Program-made: the position numbers and the translations under genes
Shown here: piece by piece, positions 24,309 to 33,094 of the stretch
How positions within the stretch are numbered: the stretch's first letter is position 1
Layout of the letters: each line of letters starts with the position of its first letter
Notes under the pieces: model-generated
The model's database searches: none
Told to the model about the DNA's origin: nothing
What the model saw: only the letters and a program-made list of their open reading frames with translations
Source of the DNA: Oscillospiraceae bacterium
GTDB taxonomy: Bacteria > Bacillota > Clostridia > Oscillospirales > Oscillospiraceae
DNA length: 64,000 nucleotides
Direction: 5' to 3'
Assembly: GCA_910575815.1 (NCBI GenBank)
Contig: CAJTFN010000016.1
Location: 1 to 64,000 of the forward strand

Positions 24309-26805
24309 CCCTCAGCCGCTCTTTCAGACGGGTCAGCCTCTGACTGGAGCTATCATTCTCTACAGCGTACCGAATGGCATCCGCTTCCCCATAGATGATG
24401 CTGGTCTTCTGCGCACGGGTGTAGAGTGTATAGAACAGCTTCCGGTTCAGCATCTTACGGTTGCATCCCATGACGGGAGCAATCACAATGGGCCACTGGC
24501 TGCCCTGTGCTCTATGGATTGTCATAGCATATGCCAAGGACAGGTCGGTCCAATCATCCTCGTAAAGCGCATACTGGTTTGGTCCATACCGGACATACAA
24601 CCGCCGGTGTACATTCTTACCGTCTTTCACATCCATGATAGCTGCAATTCGCCCTACCTCGCCGTTCACAATGCCGGTCCGGAGGAAATCCTCCGCAAAG
24701 CCAATCCCTTTGGAGTAATTGTAGAACTTCATGTCGTAATTGTTGGTCGTATTGATGACCTTATCCCCCTCCCGGAGCATAAGTTTCTGTTTCTGGAGCA
24801 CTCCATCGGCGTCCCGGATTTCGATTTCCCTGGAAAAGCACTCTAGCTTGCCTTTAGGCGGGTTCATTGCCTGCTGAAGGAAGTAGTTCAGGGAGTCAAT
24901 CCCTACCTCCGTCAGTTTCTGCGGACACAATACCTGGATATCGTCCAGAGTGAATCCCCGTTTCCGCAGTTTCGTAACCATCTCCACGATTTTGTCCCGG
25001 CACGCGGGCGGCGTCTCAGAGCGGTACAGGTAAGCGTTGTTTTCCAGGGACTTTTCTTTTGTAATCTTGGACTGAATCATGTCCCCATCCAGAATCCGGT
25101 TCGCGTTGTAAAGGATGCCGGACCCCTCTGCCTGCCGGCGCACTACATTCAGAGTAACAACCGGAACCACGCCGGACTCAATGATATCCTGCAGCACATT
25201 ACCCGGGTCGATGCTGGGCAATTGTTCATAGTCCCCCATGATAATCAGCTTGGTGCCAGGGGTGATTGCTTTCAGCAAGGACGCCGCCAGGGAAAGTCCC
25301 ATCATCGAGAACTCATCGACAACCACGCAGTCTCCCGCAATCGAGACGGTGGATTCCTCGTTGCTGTCGGCCACGAGATGCAGAGCTTTATGAACGGTGC
25401 TTGCTGGAAGCCCGGTGGATTTGTGGGCTACCTGGGCTGCCTTCCCTGTTGGGGCCATGATTTTGGCGGAGAAGCAGCCTCCTTGCCGCCTGTACAGCTC
25501 TGTCATCACCCTAATGATGATATTCAGTGTAAAGGTTTTGCCGCAGCCAGCACGGCCATTCAGCACGAAAGCGCCTCCCCGGGCGCGACAGAACCGCAGG
25601 ACCGCCTCTCTCTGCTTTGCCTCCAGTACATACCCTTCCCTCTGGCAAATGCTGTTTAACACAGATTCCGCTTCTGCGAACTCACCTAACTCACCGCCAA
25701 CCATGTTCCGCAGCCGCAGGGCGACCTCATTCTCGGCATCTCGCATGTAGCCAAGGAAAATGCGGTCTTCTTCCTGGATGATGTAGCTGATACTCTTGAG
25801 AGAGGAAAACGCCGCTTGAAGGTCCTCCCCCTGCACCTCCACGCAGATATACGAAAATGTGGGCCGGGAAGCCCCTTTCTGCCACCTCTGAAGTGCCGTG
25901 TTCAGTCTCTCGCAATCAATGGGGTACTGATTGCATCCTACCTGGACGGCTGGAGCAACCTTTCCCGCCAGGATGGAGCGGGCTGTCCTGTAATCAATGC
26001 GGATGTTCACCAGCTTCTTTACTTGGTCCCAAAACGCCTCCTCCGACATATAGCAGTCGCCCCTGGCTGTGGATGCCTGTTTCAGAGCATAGAGCATCGC
26101 CTGCGAAAGTCGTTCGTGGCCATTCAGCGGGTACCCATTATCCAGCGCAATTTTGTCGCAATTGACAAACGAAAACCCTCTTACCTCCTCAGCCAGAAAA
26201 TATGGGCTCCTTTTCAGCCGCTCAATGATGTCGGGATACTTCTCAAGCAGCCCCTTCGCTGCAGCCAGCGGAATTTTGTAGTCCCGAAGAGTCTGCACAA
26301 TAACGTCGCTCTCTTTCAGCGCTCGCAGCCGCGTCTGCCAGTCCATGGCCAGCTTGATGCCCACCCCCTTCACCCGCCTGGCCACCTGCTCTGGGTCATT
26401 CAGGATGAGCTCTAGGACATTGTCGCCCAGCTGCTGGTAGAGCTGGTATGCCTTGGTGTCCAGCCGAGGAAGTGTCCTCAATACGGTTAAAATGCCATCT
26501 TCCGATTGTGGCAGAGCGCTCTTATACTGTTCCACCTGGAGAATCCGCCCGTACTTCCCCTCTTTCACAATACCTTCCACACTGTAAAAACTGTCGTACC
26601 GGAGTTCCGTGGGAAAATATCCGCTGATTTTGAGCCAGCGATTCTCGGTATTTTCCACGTTGTAAATACTGTACCCCGTGTCGTTGTTCCGGTAGATACA
26701 GGTGACAATCCGAACCTCAGTGAACACTCTGGAATTTAATTTTTTTCTCCCTAAGAATGAGGTCTCCTCGGTTTCCACCTCATATACGTAACCGTTTTCG
26801 GACAT
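24298..26805 (-). CDS. recD2: RecD2-like superfamily 1 helicase
   Basis: 835 residues. N-terminal OB-like and helix-hairpin-helix part (KGVGIKLA near residue 145) then the motor: Walker A NGRAGCGKTFT near 420, Walker B VVDEFSM, EQLPSIDPGNVL, and the C-terminal SLAYAMTIHRAQGSQWP of UvrD-like helicases. This is the RecD2/TraA-type 5'-3' DNA helicase layout, slightly longer than usual. Start: the fourth codon, at 26805, has AAGGAGG at proper distance; the ATG at 26814 is too close. Likely helps replication-fork restart or recombination of the plasmid. Own promoter motif at 26842. Confidence 0.9.
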   Translation of the reverse strand: MSENGYVYEVETEETSFLGRKKLNSRVFTEVRIVTCIYRNNDTGYSIYNVENTENRWLKISGYFPTELRYDSFYSVEGIVKEGKYGRILQVEQYKSALPQSEDGILTVLRTLPRLDTKAYQLYQQLGDNVLELILNDPEQVARRVKGVGIKLAMDWQTRLRALKESDVIVQTLRDYKIPLAAAKGLLEKYPDIIERLKRSPYFLAEEVRGFSFVNCDKIALDNGYPLNGHERLSQAMLYALKQASTARGDCYMSEEAFWDQVKKLVNIRIDYRTARSILAGKVAPAVQVGCNQYPIDCERLNTALQRWQKGASRPTFSYICVEVQGEDLQAAFSSLKSISYIIQEEDRIFLGYMRDAENEVALRLRNMVGGELGEFAEAESVLNSICQREGYVLEAKQREAVLRFCRARGGAFVLNGRAGCGKTFTLNIIIRVMTELYRRQGGCFSAKIMAPTGKAAQVAHKSTGLPASTVHKALHLVADSNEESTVSIAGDCVVVDEFSMMGLSLAASLLKAITPGTKLIIMGDYEQLPSIDPGNVLQDIIESGVVPVVTLNVVRRQAEGSGILYNANRILDGDMIQSKITKEKSLENNAYLYRSETPPACRDKIVEMVTKLRKRGFTLDDIQVLCPQKLTEVGIDSLNYFLQQAMNPPKGKLECFSREIEIRDADGVLQKQKLMLREGDKVINTTNNYDMKFYNYSKGIGFAEDFLRTGIVNGEVGRIAAIMDVKDGKNVHRRLYVRYGPNQYALYEDDWTDLSLAYAMTIHRAQGSQWPIVIAPVMGCNRKMLNRKLFYTLYTRAQKTSIIYGEADAIRYAVENDSSSQRLTRLKERLRGLI

Positions 26806-26841
26806 TTTTCGCATCCTCCTTCCGCAAATTTCTAATTTGTT

Positions 26842-26850
26842 ATCCTATGC
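26842..26850 (-). promoter_or_regulatory. GCATAnnAT promoter-like motif
   Basis: Minus strand GCATAGGAT, 37 bp before the recD2 start. Confidence 0.5.
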
Positions 26851-26917
26851 AAATTTCGAGCAGTGAATTTGTCATAGCGAATTATTCGTCATGTACTGTT
26901 GACAAAATCGAATATAT

Positions 26918-26946
26918 GGTGTATAGTTTACTTATGGAACACCACA
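26918..26946. repeat. Inverted repeat between divergent genes
   Basis: TGGTGT, 17 bp, ACACCA, between recD2 and the membrane protein gene; possible operator. Confidence 0.3.
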
Positions 26947-26973
26947 TGTAGCCGGATACTTTTCCGCTCATCT

Positions 26974-26982
26974 GCATATAAT
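26974..26982 (+). promoter_or_regulatory. GCATAnnAT promoter-like motif
   Basis: GCATATAAT with TTTC 9 nt upstream, 30 bp before the ATG at 27012. Confidence 0.65.
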
Positions 26983-27011
26983 AAAACATTAAGAATATTT
27001 TGGAGGTTTAT

Positions 27012-27284
27012 ATGGATTTTTTGATGACTGCTGTTGTAGGCTTCTTCGCCTATTTGATTATTTTCCTGTCTGCTCTTCCCATGAACGGCCATTCTCTGGC
27101 CTCCCTGCTCCTGGATGAAGTAGGCATCCACGTCCGCCCGGAGCCCCTGTTCGCTTGCGTCCTGTTCTACATTGCCGTAAGTTTCATTTACGGCGCCGCC
27201 TTTGCCGCTTTCCTTGCCATGGTGCTATTCATCCAACTCAAGTTCGTTTTCACCGCTCTAAAGGGAGGGAATTTCAATGCGTAA
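27012..27284 (+). CDS. Small membrane protein with two or three transmembrane segments
   Basis: 90 residues from the ATG at 27012, which follows TTGGAGG. Hydrophobic segments at about 2-22, 48-66 and 68-84 separated by a short loop with MNGHSLASLLLDE. Its end overlaps the start of the signal peptidase gene, so the two are translationally coupled and may act together in the membrane. Family not recognised. Confidence 0.7.
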   Translation: MDFLMTAVVGFFAYLIIFLSALPMNGHSLASLLLDEVGIHVRPEPLFACVLFYIAVSFIYGAAFAAFLAMVLFIQLKFVFTALKGGNFNA

Positions 27285-27837
27285 AGATATTTCGAAAAAC
27301 ACGCTCAAAACCTTGGTGACTGTAACGACTGCCATCGCGTTCCTGCTTGCCTTTTTCACCCTTTGGTGCGTATTGCAGGCGTCTTACATCCCCAGTGGGT
27401 CTATGATTCCTACCTTCCAGCTGGGAGACATCGCTTTCGCAAGCAAATTGAACGCTGCGGAAAATCTCCAGCGGGAAGACATTGTCTTTTTTGACCCGAA
27501 CACCGAGGCAAACGAAGGACTTGTTTCAAGAAGTTCCAATCCTTATGTTAAGCGTGTTATTGGCCTTCCCGGAGATATCATCAAAGTTTCCGGTGGGGTA
27601 CTGTACGTGAATGGCGAACCTCAAATCAGGGACTATACCGCTGAGGAAGCTATTTACGGAGATTTCGGGCCCATCACGGTTCCTGAGAATAGCTTCTTTA
27701 TGATGGGTGATAACCGGAACTACTCCGCAGACAGCCGTGTTATCGGAGCCATTCCCGCGGAGAATATTATCGGAAAGGTTTTCTGGCACAGTCGAAATCC
27801 CATTCTCTCCTTTCTGGAAAAGCACAATTCCCTCTAA
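27277..27837 (+). CDS. sipS: Type I signal peptidase
   Basis: 186 residues. One N-terminal membrane anchor (about 12-33), then PSGSM with the catalytic Ser at 42, YVKRVIGLPGD with the general-base Lys at 92, and the MGDNRNYSADSRVIG box near 150. This is the short Gram-positive SipS type, which cuts signal peptides on the outer face of the membrane. Start overlaps the upstream membrane gene. A plasmid-borne copy could process plasmid-coded exported proteins such as the VanY-like enzyme at 44011. Confidence 0.95.
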   Translation: MRKDISKNTLKTLVTVTTAIAFLLAFFTLWCVLQASYIPSGSMIPTFQLGDIAFASKLNAAENLQREDIVFFDPNTEANEGLVSRSSNPYVKRVIGLPGDIIKVSGGVLYVNGEPQIRDYTAEEAIYGDFGPITVPENSFFMMGDNRNYSADSRVIGAIPAENIIGKVFWHSRNPILSFLEKHNSL

Positions 27838-27842
27838 TTTTT

Positions 27843-27902
27843 GATTTCGCAAGAAGAGAGCGGCAGGAGTTTTCGTCGCTCCTTCCCTGCCCGACACAGA
27901 TT
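27843..27902. repeat. Dispersed hairpin element, half copy
   Basis: TTTCGCAAGAAGAGAGCGG outer arm and GCCCGACACAG inner arm at about 27890. Confidence 0.55.
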
Positions 27903-27903
27903 C

Positions 27904-27946
27904 AAAAACCACCCCGCTCAGAGGACGGGGTGGTTTTCTTGTTTTT
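27904..27946. terminator. Rho-independent terminator
   Basis: AAAACCACCCCG pairs with CGGGGTGGTTTT, followed by CTTGTTTTT. Confidence 0.9.
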
Positions 27947-27960
27947 GAAACCGTGGCAAA
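27944..27960. promoter_or_regulatory. parS-like site
   Basis: TTTGAAACCGTGGCAAA. Confidence 0.5.
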
Positions 27961-28022
27961 AACAGTGAAGGTATCTTGTGTTACTTGGCGCATCCATCTC
28001 CATCGGGTAGGGGTATGGGATG

Positions 28023-28039
28023 TTTGCATCCGTGGCAAA
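28023..28039. promoter_or_regulatory. parS-like site
   Basis: TTTGCATCCGTGGCAAA, next to the end of the Ig-like gene. Confidence 0.5.
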
Positions 28040-28041
28040 AA

Positions 28042-29679
28042 TCAGTCGTCTGTCAAACCGCGAAGTTTCGACGCTGACGGATAAAACAGCCGTTTTCCCC
28101 ATGCCGTGATACCCTTAGCCTCCGGCTTCTGTGGCTCAGGCGGAGGCGGTGCCGGAGCAAACGATGGCGTCGCCGCCGGGGCAGTCGCTGCTTTATCAAG
28201 ACCTGCTTCAACCTTCTGAACAAACTCTTCCAGCGAAATTTCCGGCTTCGGGGCACGGTACTGCTCGCTCACCGCAATAGGGATTACGGCGGTTTTATCC
28301 ATGTTTCCAATTGTAACCGCAACATCCTGCTCTTCCAGCGGGCGGTCAGGCAGGATGGCGTACGAGGTTACTGGCTGGAGCAATCCATTATTGTAGAATC
28401 CCGAGACTGTCATTCCGGTCGGGTCGAACTTTTCGCCCGGGGCGTAGGTTGTCCGGTCCGGCATCTTTGTGACCAATAACCCAATCAGCTGCTGTGGTGT
28501 AATTTCAACGGAGAATTTTGTCGTGAAGCCCTTATACTGAACCTCCACAACGCACTCTCCTGCCTGCCGGTTATCAAATCCACGGAGCATATCGTTGGTG
28601 ATTTCGATAATGGACGGGTCTCCGAAATTGTATTCCAGGCGAAGCTGGCCTCCGTCTGCTTTCATCGTCTCTTTCTTCTCCAGGTACTTCGCCTTATCCG
28701 GCATCCGCTCCACGAAGATTCCGGTGATTTGCCGCGGGTTCACTCCGATGGGAATGTCGACCATAGCGCCCTCCGCGGCAATAGTCACCGCCAGACAGTC
28801 CAAGCCGGCCACCTTGGGTTCCCAGGCGTATTCTTCAATAACATGGGTCTCTCCGTTGTCGTATTCGGCCGCGAGCTTCAAGCCGTCAATCTGGATTTCC
28901 TGTCCCTCGATGTAGTTCGTTTTGGCTAGGCCGGAAATGACGTTCAAGCGGGTTGCCCGCTTTGCCCGAATCTGGACAGGAAACGTTGTCGTCATAGGGC
29001 CGATTTGCACGGTGAGGGTTTGTTCTCCGGGCTCCAAGTTGCTGAATCCCCTGACCGCATGGACAGTAAGGGGAATCTCCTTTTCGGCGCCGCTGTCGAA
29101 TACCTGCACGACTGTTCCTCCAGTTGGGTCAAACTGTTCGACCCGCTCCAGATACTCGGTCTTCTTCGGGGGCTTTCCCATACGAATACACACCAGTTTT
29201 GCAGCGGCGACCTTGATGTAGATGGGCACAGTGATACCGGAAATGGTCAAGGGGTATACTGCGTCGCCCTCTTTGACCATATACTCTATTTCTGGGATGT
29301 CTTCCCAGGGCTCTTTCTCTCCGGTCTCATATTCGGCGAACAGAACCAACCCATCCAGGTCCAGCTTCTCACCGCTGAGGTACTGGGTTTTCGTGGGCGG
29401 CTTCTTGACAATGAGCTTTCGCACCTTGGGCGCACGCAGATGGATTTGGAACAACGCCTCTTGGCCCAAGTACCGCAGTTTTGCCACGGTGGCACCCTCA
29501 TGGCTGCTGTCGAACTCAGTCTCCATCTCAGGTCTCATGGGCATTTGCTCAAAAGTGCCGTTATCATAAACCACGCAGACGGTTCCGCCGGAAAGGTCCA
29601 GGGTCTTTGCTCCCACAAAATAATTCAGCTTTCTGGGCAGCTCTACCAGAACGAGGGCGGTTGCTTTCTTTTCAGGCAT
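28042..29679 (-). CDS. Protein of six bacterial Ig-like (BIG3-type) repeats, no export signal
   Basis: 545 residues from the ATG at 29679 (AAAGGAGG upstream). Six repeats of about 75 residues each start with a pattern like P.KT.Y..GE..D..G..V...Y..G, typical of group 3 Ig-like domains of surface proteins. Yet there is no signal peptide, sortase motif or membrane segment; a Pro/Ala-rich linker and a short basic C-terminus end the protein. Four-base overlap with the upstream gene (stop of 29672-30457 within its start) shows an operon. It sits beside the partition locus and starts from its promoter region. Confidence 0.8.
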   Translation of the reverse strand: MPEKKATALVLVELPRKLNYFVGAKTLDLSGGTVCVVYDNGTFEQMPMRPEMETEFDSSHEGATVAKLRYLGQEALFQIHLRAPKVRKLIVKKPPTKTQYLSGEKLDLDGLVLFAEYETGEKEPWEDIPEIEYMVKEGDAVYPLTISGITVPIYIKVAAAKLVCIRMGKPPKKTEYLERVEQFDPTGGTVVQVFDSGAEKEIPLTVHAVRGFSNLEPGEQTLTVQIGPMTTTFPVQIRAKRATRLNVISGLAKTNYIEGQEIQIDGLKLAAEYDNGETHVIEEYAWEPKVAGLDCLAVTIAAEGAMVDIPIGVNPRQITGIFVERMPDKAKYLEKKETMKADGGQLRLEYNFGDPSIIEITNDMLRGFDNRQAGECVVEVQYKGFTTKFSVEITPQQLIGLLVTKMPDRTTYAPGEKFDPTGMTVSGFYNNGLLQPVTSYAILPDRPLEEQDVAVTIGNMDKTAVIPIAVSEQYRAPKPEISLEEFVQKVEAGLDKAATAPAATPSFAPAPPPPEPQKPEAKGITAWGKRLFYPSASKLRGLTDD

Positions 29680-30457
29680 TTCTTGCGGCCTCCTTTCCAT
29701 AGTTTTGTTTTGTTAATTTCACTATGGTATCCTTTTCGGTAAGAACGCGACAGTGATAAGATTGCTTGCCAAGGGCGGCAATTTGTTTAAGAGCATCTTC
29801 CAGCCCAGAACAATCAACGCCACGAAGAGCTTCTTTTGCCACCAGGACAGCGGCAAGCTCGTTTTTATAGCGACGGCGTAGAACCTGATTCTCTTTCAGG
29901 GCCGCCACGTATTCTGCGGCCGCCTCATCGGAAAGGTCATAGAACTCCGCCTGGTGCAGACGGTCTGAGGTAATCAGGTCGAGCTGGCGAACCTTATCTC
30001 TCAAGATGTCCTCCCGTTCCGTCAGCGATGAGATGCCTCTCTGTGTCTGTTCCAGCAAAGACTGCACATCTCTTAGCAGTTCCGTGCTGCTTGTTTCTGT
30101 GACATTCGCGGGCGGGAAAATAACCGTGTTTGCTCCGGGAACAGCATCCCCGACCACTCGCTCCAGATACTCAGCATAGACGAGATGTCCATCACCAGAA
30201 GCTCCCTTGTCGGGCGGAACAAATTCGATTGCCTTGAGTTGGGGCAGCTTCTTGGTCTTAATCTTCTGCTGGAATACTTTCTTATTCAAAACGGATACCC
30301 CGCTTCTGGGATAGTTCGCCTGCAGGTATGCCCGGGCATCGTCTGCGGTCATAAAGCAGCCGACTTCCTCAAGCCGTTTACCGATTTCGTTTCCGGGAAT
30401 CCAGTTGAGAGCGTGGCCCAAAACGGCGCGGGGCTTGTTCTTCCAAAGGAAATACAA
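29672..30457 (-). CDS. Coiled-coil protein divergent from parA
   Basis: 261 residues from a TTG at 30457, chosen because GAAAGGAGG is 8-16 bases upstream and a GCATATCAT motif is 23 bp away; further upstream the frame runs through the parS-like cluster and has no start signal. N-terminal 60 residues are globular (WIPGNEIGKRLEE); residues 110-220 are helical and charged, probably coiled coil. Divergent from parA across the putative centromere, so a link to partition is possible but unproven. Confidence 0.7.
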   Translation of the reverse strand: MYFLWKNKPRAVLGHALNWIPGNEIGKRLEEVGCFMTADDARAYLQANYPRSGVSVLNKKVFQQKIKTKKLPQLKAIEFVPPDKGASGDGHLVYAEYLERVVGDAVPGANTVIFPPANVTETSSTELLRDVQSLLEQTQRGISSLTEREDILRDKVRQLDLITSDRLHQAEFYDLSDEAAAEYVAALKENQVLRRRYKNELAAVLVAKEALRGVDCSGLEDALKQIAALGKQSYHCRVLTEKDTIVKLTKQNYGKEAARNA

Positions 30458-30479
30458 CGCTACTCCTCCTTTCGAATTT

Positions 30480-30488
30480 ATGATATGC
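30480..30488 (-). promoter_or_regulatory. GCATAnnAT promoter-like motif
   Basis: Minus strand GCATATCAT, 23 bp before the TTG at 30457. Confidence 0.55.
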
Positions 30489-30518
30489 AGAAGGGGCCTC
30501 AGCCATTGGGCGAGGAGA

Positions 30519-30965
30519 TTTGCCACCGGTACAAAAGAGTAGTTGACCTCGTGGCAAAAACGTTGTCCAGGAAAATTTTGAACCCGTGGCAAAAATGTAG
30601 GAGGGTAATTTGCATCCGTGGCAAAACCAGTAGGCAGCCACCCAGGCCCGCCCATAGTCCGCTCAGAATCGCACTCTTCTCTTAAATAAGTCTTTGCCAC
30701 CGTGGCAAAAACTGCAAGATGGCTTATATCCTGCTGAATCAAGTCGAATCTTCGATTTGCCACGGGGGCAAATTGAGGCGCAGACATGGAAGGCCCACTT
30801 TTGAACCCGTGGCAAAACTCAAAAATCCAGCTCCAAATAGGACGGACTGGCACAACGTTTCTTTTTTCTGCATCGTTTTGAGCTCCCCACTACTCTCTTT
30901 TGAACCCGTGGCAAAACAGTTCCAGTAAGCGGCTGTCTCGAAAGCCCGTTTGAACCCGTGGCAAA
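30519..30965. promoter_or_regulatory. parS: Cluster of nine parS-like 17-mers (putative centromere)
   Basis: Sites start at 30519, 30542, 30577, 30609, 30693, 30756, 30799, 30899 and 30949. One (30693) is the perfect palindrome TTTGCCACCGTGGCAAA; most others are TTTGAACCCGTGGCAAA, perfect in one half. They fill the gap between the divergent gene at 30457 and parA at 31049, where a centromere and parA operator would be expected. Binding by the ParB at 31929 is inferred. Confidence 0.75.
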
Positions 30966-31048
30966 ATTTCTTGCTCGACAAGATTTCCGATTGCAAACAC
31001 CATCATGTTATGCTATACTAAACAGCAAAAGAGAAGAGGAGGCGGCGT

Positions 31049-31936
31049 ATGGGCGTCATTGTCTCGGTTACGAATCAAAAAGGCGGCGTGGGGAAGACGG
31101 TCACCGTATCCTCGTTGGCATCAGCTCTGAACAGTCAGGGATACAAAGTTCTTTCTGTTGACCTGGACCCCCAGCGGAATTTGGATATGGTGGCTGGGAA
31201 AGGAATGGCCATCAAGGTTGGCGACGTTACTACCAAGAGTGTCCTTAATGTACTGAAGGGCGAGTGTTCTCTTGAGGAAATTATTGTCCCCAGCAGCATT
31301 GGTGATTTGGCAAGAGCTTCGAATCTTCTGTCCCAATGGGCGGGACAACCCCTCATTACACGGACGGAATTTGAAAAACTATCCCAAGAAGAGTGTTTTG
31401 CCACAATGTCAAAACGGTACAAGGAGGGCTGGGGAGAAAACGACCACAGGGTTTTGAAAATGAAGCTTGCCCCAGTTAAGGACAAGTACGACTTTATTTT
31501 GATGGATACGAACCCGTCTTTGACTCTGTTGACCGTCAACAGCCTCTTTGCTGCCGACTACGTTCTCATCCCGGCTTTCGCAGAAGCCGCCTCTCGGGAA
31601 GCAATAATCGAGCTTTGGGATACCATCCGGGGCATGAAAGCTTTTAATCCGGACATGAGACTCCAGGTCGCCGGCATTCTGGTAACAAAGTTTAATAAGA
31701 GGAACCGAAATGCAAATGGCTACGTAAGGGTTTTCGAAAAGATGGCTAAAAGCATGGGCACCATCGTATTTCAACAGAAAATACGGCAAGGGGTCTCCGT
31801 AACGGAGTATTTGACCCCACAAATGGACCTGCTTTCATACGATACAACGGGGATTTCTTCCGTGGATTATAAACAATTCGCGAAAGAGTTCTTGGAACGG
31901 ATTCATACAATGGAGGAGGCGAGGAAATATGGCTAA
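31049..31936 (+). CDS. parA: ParA-family partition ATPase
   Basis: 295 residues, ATG after GAGGAGG. Deviant Walker A KGGVGKT at residues 11-17, DLDPQRNLD switch region, and FILMDTNPSLTLLTVNS (Walker B side). Short form without an N-terminal DNA-binding domain, so autoregulation would come from ParB or another factor. Ends overlapping parB. A -10 like box TATACT lies near 31013. One parS-like site (31397) lies inside the gene. Moves plasmid copies apart on the nucleoid. Confidence 0.95.
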   Translation: MGVIVSVTNQKGGVGKTVTVSSLASALNSQGYKVLSVDLDPQRNLDMVAGKGMAIKVGDVTTKSVLNVLKGECSLEEIIVPSSIGDLARASNLLSQWAGQPLITRTEFEKLSQEECFATMSKRYKEGWGENDHRVLKMKLAPVKDKYDFILMDTNPSLTLLTVNSLFAADYVLIPAFAEAASREAIIELWDTIRGMKAFNPDMRLQVAGILVTKFNKRNRNANGYVRVFEKMAKSMGTIVFQQKIRQGVSVTEYLTPQMDLLSYDTTGISSVDYKQFAKEFLERIHTMEEARKYG

Positions 31937-32954
31937 AAAGAAACTGGTTGATTCTGATTTTGATGTGCCGGAGAGCGGATTCGACGCTTCTGCCGCCGTG
32001 GCAAAGCTCCCAACTGATATCCGCGGAGGGAAAGAACCTCTTGGCGACTTCATGAAACTCCCGACTTCAATCCTTACCCCGTTTGGTCTGAAAGACGGTG
32101 CTGATTTTACTCGTCCATCAGGTTTCTTCTACGAGCAGTTTCTTTCATCTGTGAAAGAAGTTGGCATCATTGAGGTAATTACTGTACGTCCTAAAACAAA
32201 TGGACAATATGAAATCTTAGCAGGAGAAACACGGTGGTCGGCCGCAAAAGATGCTGGACTACGGCATGTCCCAGCCCACATCATCGATGTCGATGATGAT
32301 ACGGCCAGAAAAATCTTCGCTTGGACAAACCTTCTGCGAAGAGATATGAAGGTAAGGGACCGCATTAACGGTTGGTGGCAATACCACAGGGGCGCTAAAA
32401 ACGATGGCAAGCTTGCTTCGCTTCGAGATGACGCGAAAGACGATGGTCTAAACCAATACGTGTCTTCCGGCGACAAGATATCCTACCGTCAAATTATGCG
32501 GTATGTGAGGATGCACAACTTAACTTCCGATTGGATTGACCTGCTGGAACTTGACCCAGAAACAAAAAAGCCTCAAGTCACCATCCGGATAGGCGAGAAG
32601 ATTTCGAAACTCAAACCCGAAAGACAAACTGATTTACTTCCTTTTGCCACAAAGCTCACCGAGGATAATGTGGCGTTGCTTCTTTCCTTAAACAACGGCA
32701 GCCTAACGGACAAAAAGAACGAACCCTATCCTTGGAACAAGAGGAATATCCTCAAAATCATCACTGGAAAATCTCTGGAAAGCACAGAGGAAGATTCTAA
32801 TCCGGAGGATGTTCCCGCTTTGAAACTCAACCGCCTCAAAGCCGGCATTATGAAGATTGCCAAAAATTATATCCGCCCGGAGGACTACGGGAAGGCCCCA
32901 GAAATCATCCAAGAGGCACTCGAAATGTACTATAAAAGTAAAGAACAGACATGA
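31929..32954 (+). CDS. parB: ParB-family centromere-binding protein
   Basis: 341 residues, start overlapping the parA stop. The N-terminal ParB/Srx-type CTPase fold shows GQYEILAGETRWSAAKDAGL, a variant of the usual ILAGERRWRAA box with Thr in place of one Arg, followed by a helical DNA-binding domain (ISYRQIMRYVRM near residue 185) and a C-terminal dimerisation part. Expected to bind the 17-bp sites at 30519-30965 and elsewhere. Confidence 0.92.
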   Translation: MAKKKLVDSDFDVPESGFDASAAVAKLPTDIRGGKEPLGDFMKLPTSILTPFGLKDGADFTRPSGFFYEQFLSSVKEVGIIEVITVRPKTNGQYEILAGETRWSAAKDAGLRHVPAHIIDVDDDTARKIFAWTNLLRRDMKVRDRINGWWQYHRGAKNDGKLASLRDDAKDDGLNQYVSSGDKISYRQIMRYVRMHNLTSDWIDLLELDPETKKPQVTIRIGEKISKLKPERQTDLLPFATKLTEDNVALLLSLNNGSLTDKKNEPYPWNKRNILKIITGKSLESTEEDSNPEDVPALKLNRLKAGIMKIAKNYIRPEDYGKAPEIIQEALEMYYKSKEQT

Positions 32955-32958
32955 CCAC

Positions 32959-32995
32959 ACTGGCAGGGGAGATTACCTCTGCCAGTTTCTTTTTC
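32959..32995 (+). terminator. Rho-independent terminator
   Basis: ACTGGCAGGGG pairs with CCTCTGCCAGT, followed by TTCTTTTTC; ends the parAB operon. Confidence 0.85.
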
Positions 32996-33011
32996 TATAG
33001 GTGCATGAGAA

Positions 33012-33028
33012 TTTGCCACGAGTTCAAA
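33012..33028. promoter_or_regulatory. parS-like site
   Basis: TTTGCCACGAGTTCAAA, between parB and the actin-like gene. Confidence 0.5.
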
Positions 33029-33054
33029 ATCGCGTGATTACTTTCTTATTGTCT

Positions 33055-33063
33055 GCATATTAT
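33055..33063 (+). promoter_or_regulatory. GCATAnnAT promoter-like motif
   Basis: GCATATTAT with TTTC 9 nt upstream, 32 bp before the ATG at 33095. Confidence 0.65.
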
Positions 33064-33094
33064 AAAGGCGAAATCTAAAAGGAGGTTCGCTTTT

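Noticed and set aside
30519..30965. CRISPR array
   Set aside because: Repeats are 17 bp, palindromic, irregularly spaced and also found far away; no cas genes.
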